In this document: piece after piece, positions 5,504-5,510 of the stretch
How positions within the stretch are numbered: the first letter of the stretch is position 1
How the letters are laid out: the number at the start of each line of letters is the position of its first letter
Assembly (NCBI GenBank): GCA_002402315.1
Contig: DHFP01000113.1
Location: 1 to 5,510 of the forward strand
Length of the DNA stretch: 5,510 nucleotides
Source: Clostridiales bacterium UBA4821
GTDB lineage: Bacteria > Bacillota > Clostridia > Acetivibrionales > UBA4821
Direction: 5' to 3'
Notes under the pieces: model-generated
The model's database searches: none
What the model was told of the DNA's origin: nothing
What the model saw: only the letters and a program-made list of their open reading frames with translations
Translations under genes and position numbers: made by a program

Positions 5504-5510
5504 TTAACCT

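Overview
The window looks like part of an archaeal mobile or integrated element (plasmid, provirus or genomic island). The evidence is a plasmid/virus-type primase-polymerase, a GINS-like replication domain just upstream of it, archaeal TATA boxes placed so that transcripts would be leaderless or nearly so, a perfect GGAGGTGA Shine-Dalgarno inside an operon, and AGA/AGG as the common arginine codons. I cannot name the species. No integrase, transposase, tRNA, rRNA or CRISPR array is visible.

Left part (1-1540, minus strand, moderate GC by eye). A leftward operon encodes DNA replication functions. Its main gene is a bifunctional primase-polymerase, with 344 codons visible and the 3' end beyond the left edge. 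It overlaps the end of a reading frame encoding a GINS B-domain-like segment. Further upstream the coding sequence is broken: a 45-codon ORF with its own promoter (1540-1403), a 118-bp stretch with stops in every frame, then the GINS-like stretch, which has no usual start codon. The whole 514-bp span is about one GINS gene long, so it may be a decayed or frameshifted GINS gene.

Middle (1541-2061). This AT-rich region separates the leftward operon from rightward genes. It holds two divergent promoters, several inverted repeats and two copies of a dispersed palindrome built as TTGGCCYTA-N4-TARGGCCAA. Six full or half copies lie between 430 and 1833, both inside and outside genes. None was seen to the right of 1833.

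Right part (2062-5503, plus strand, strongly AT-rich). Two uncharacterised genes (355 and about 281 codons) overlap by 8 bp and are evidently translated together. After a short gap comes a third uncharacterised gene for a secreted or membrane-anchored protein of about 450 residues. I recognise no known family in these three. The composition step near 1550, the divergent layout and the lack of recognisable products mark this as accessory cargo beside a replication module. The coupled pair is the best candidate here for an undescribed system, but its function cannot be read from the sequence.
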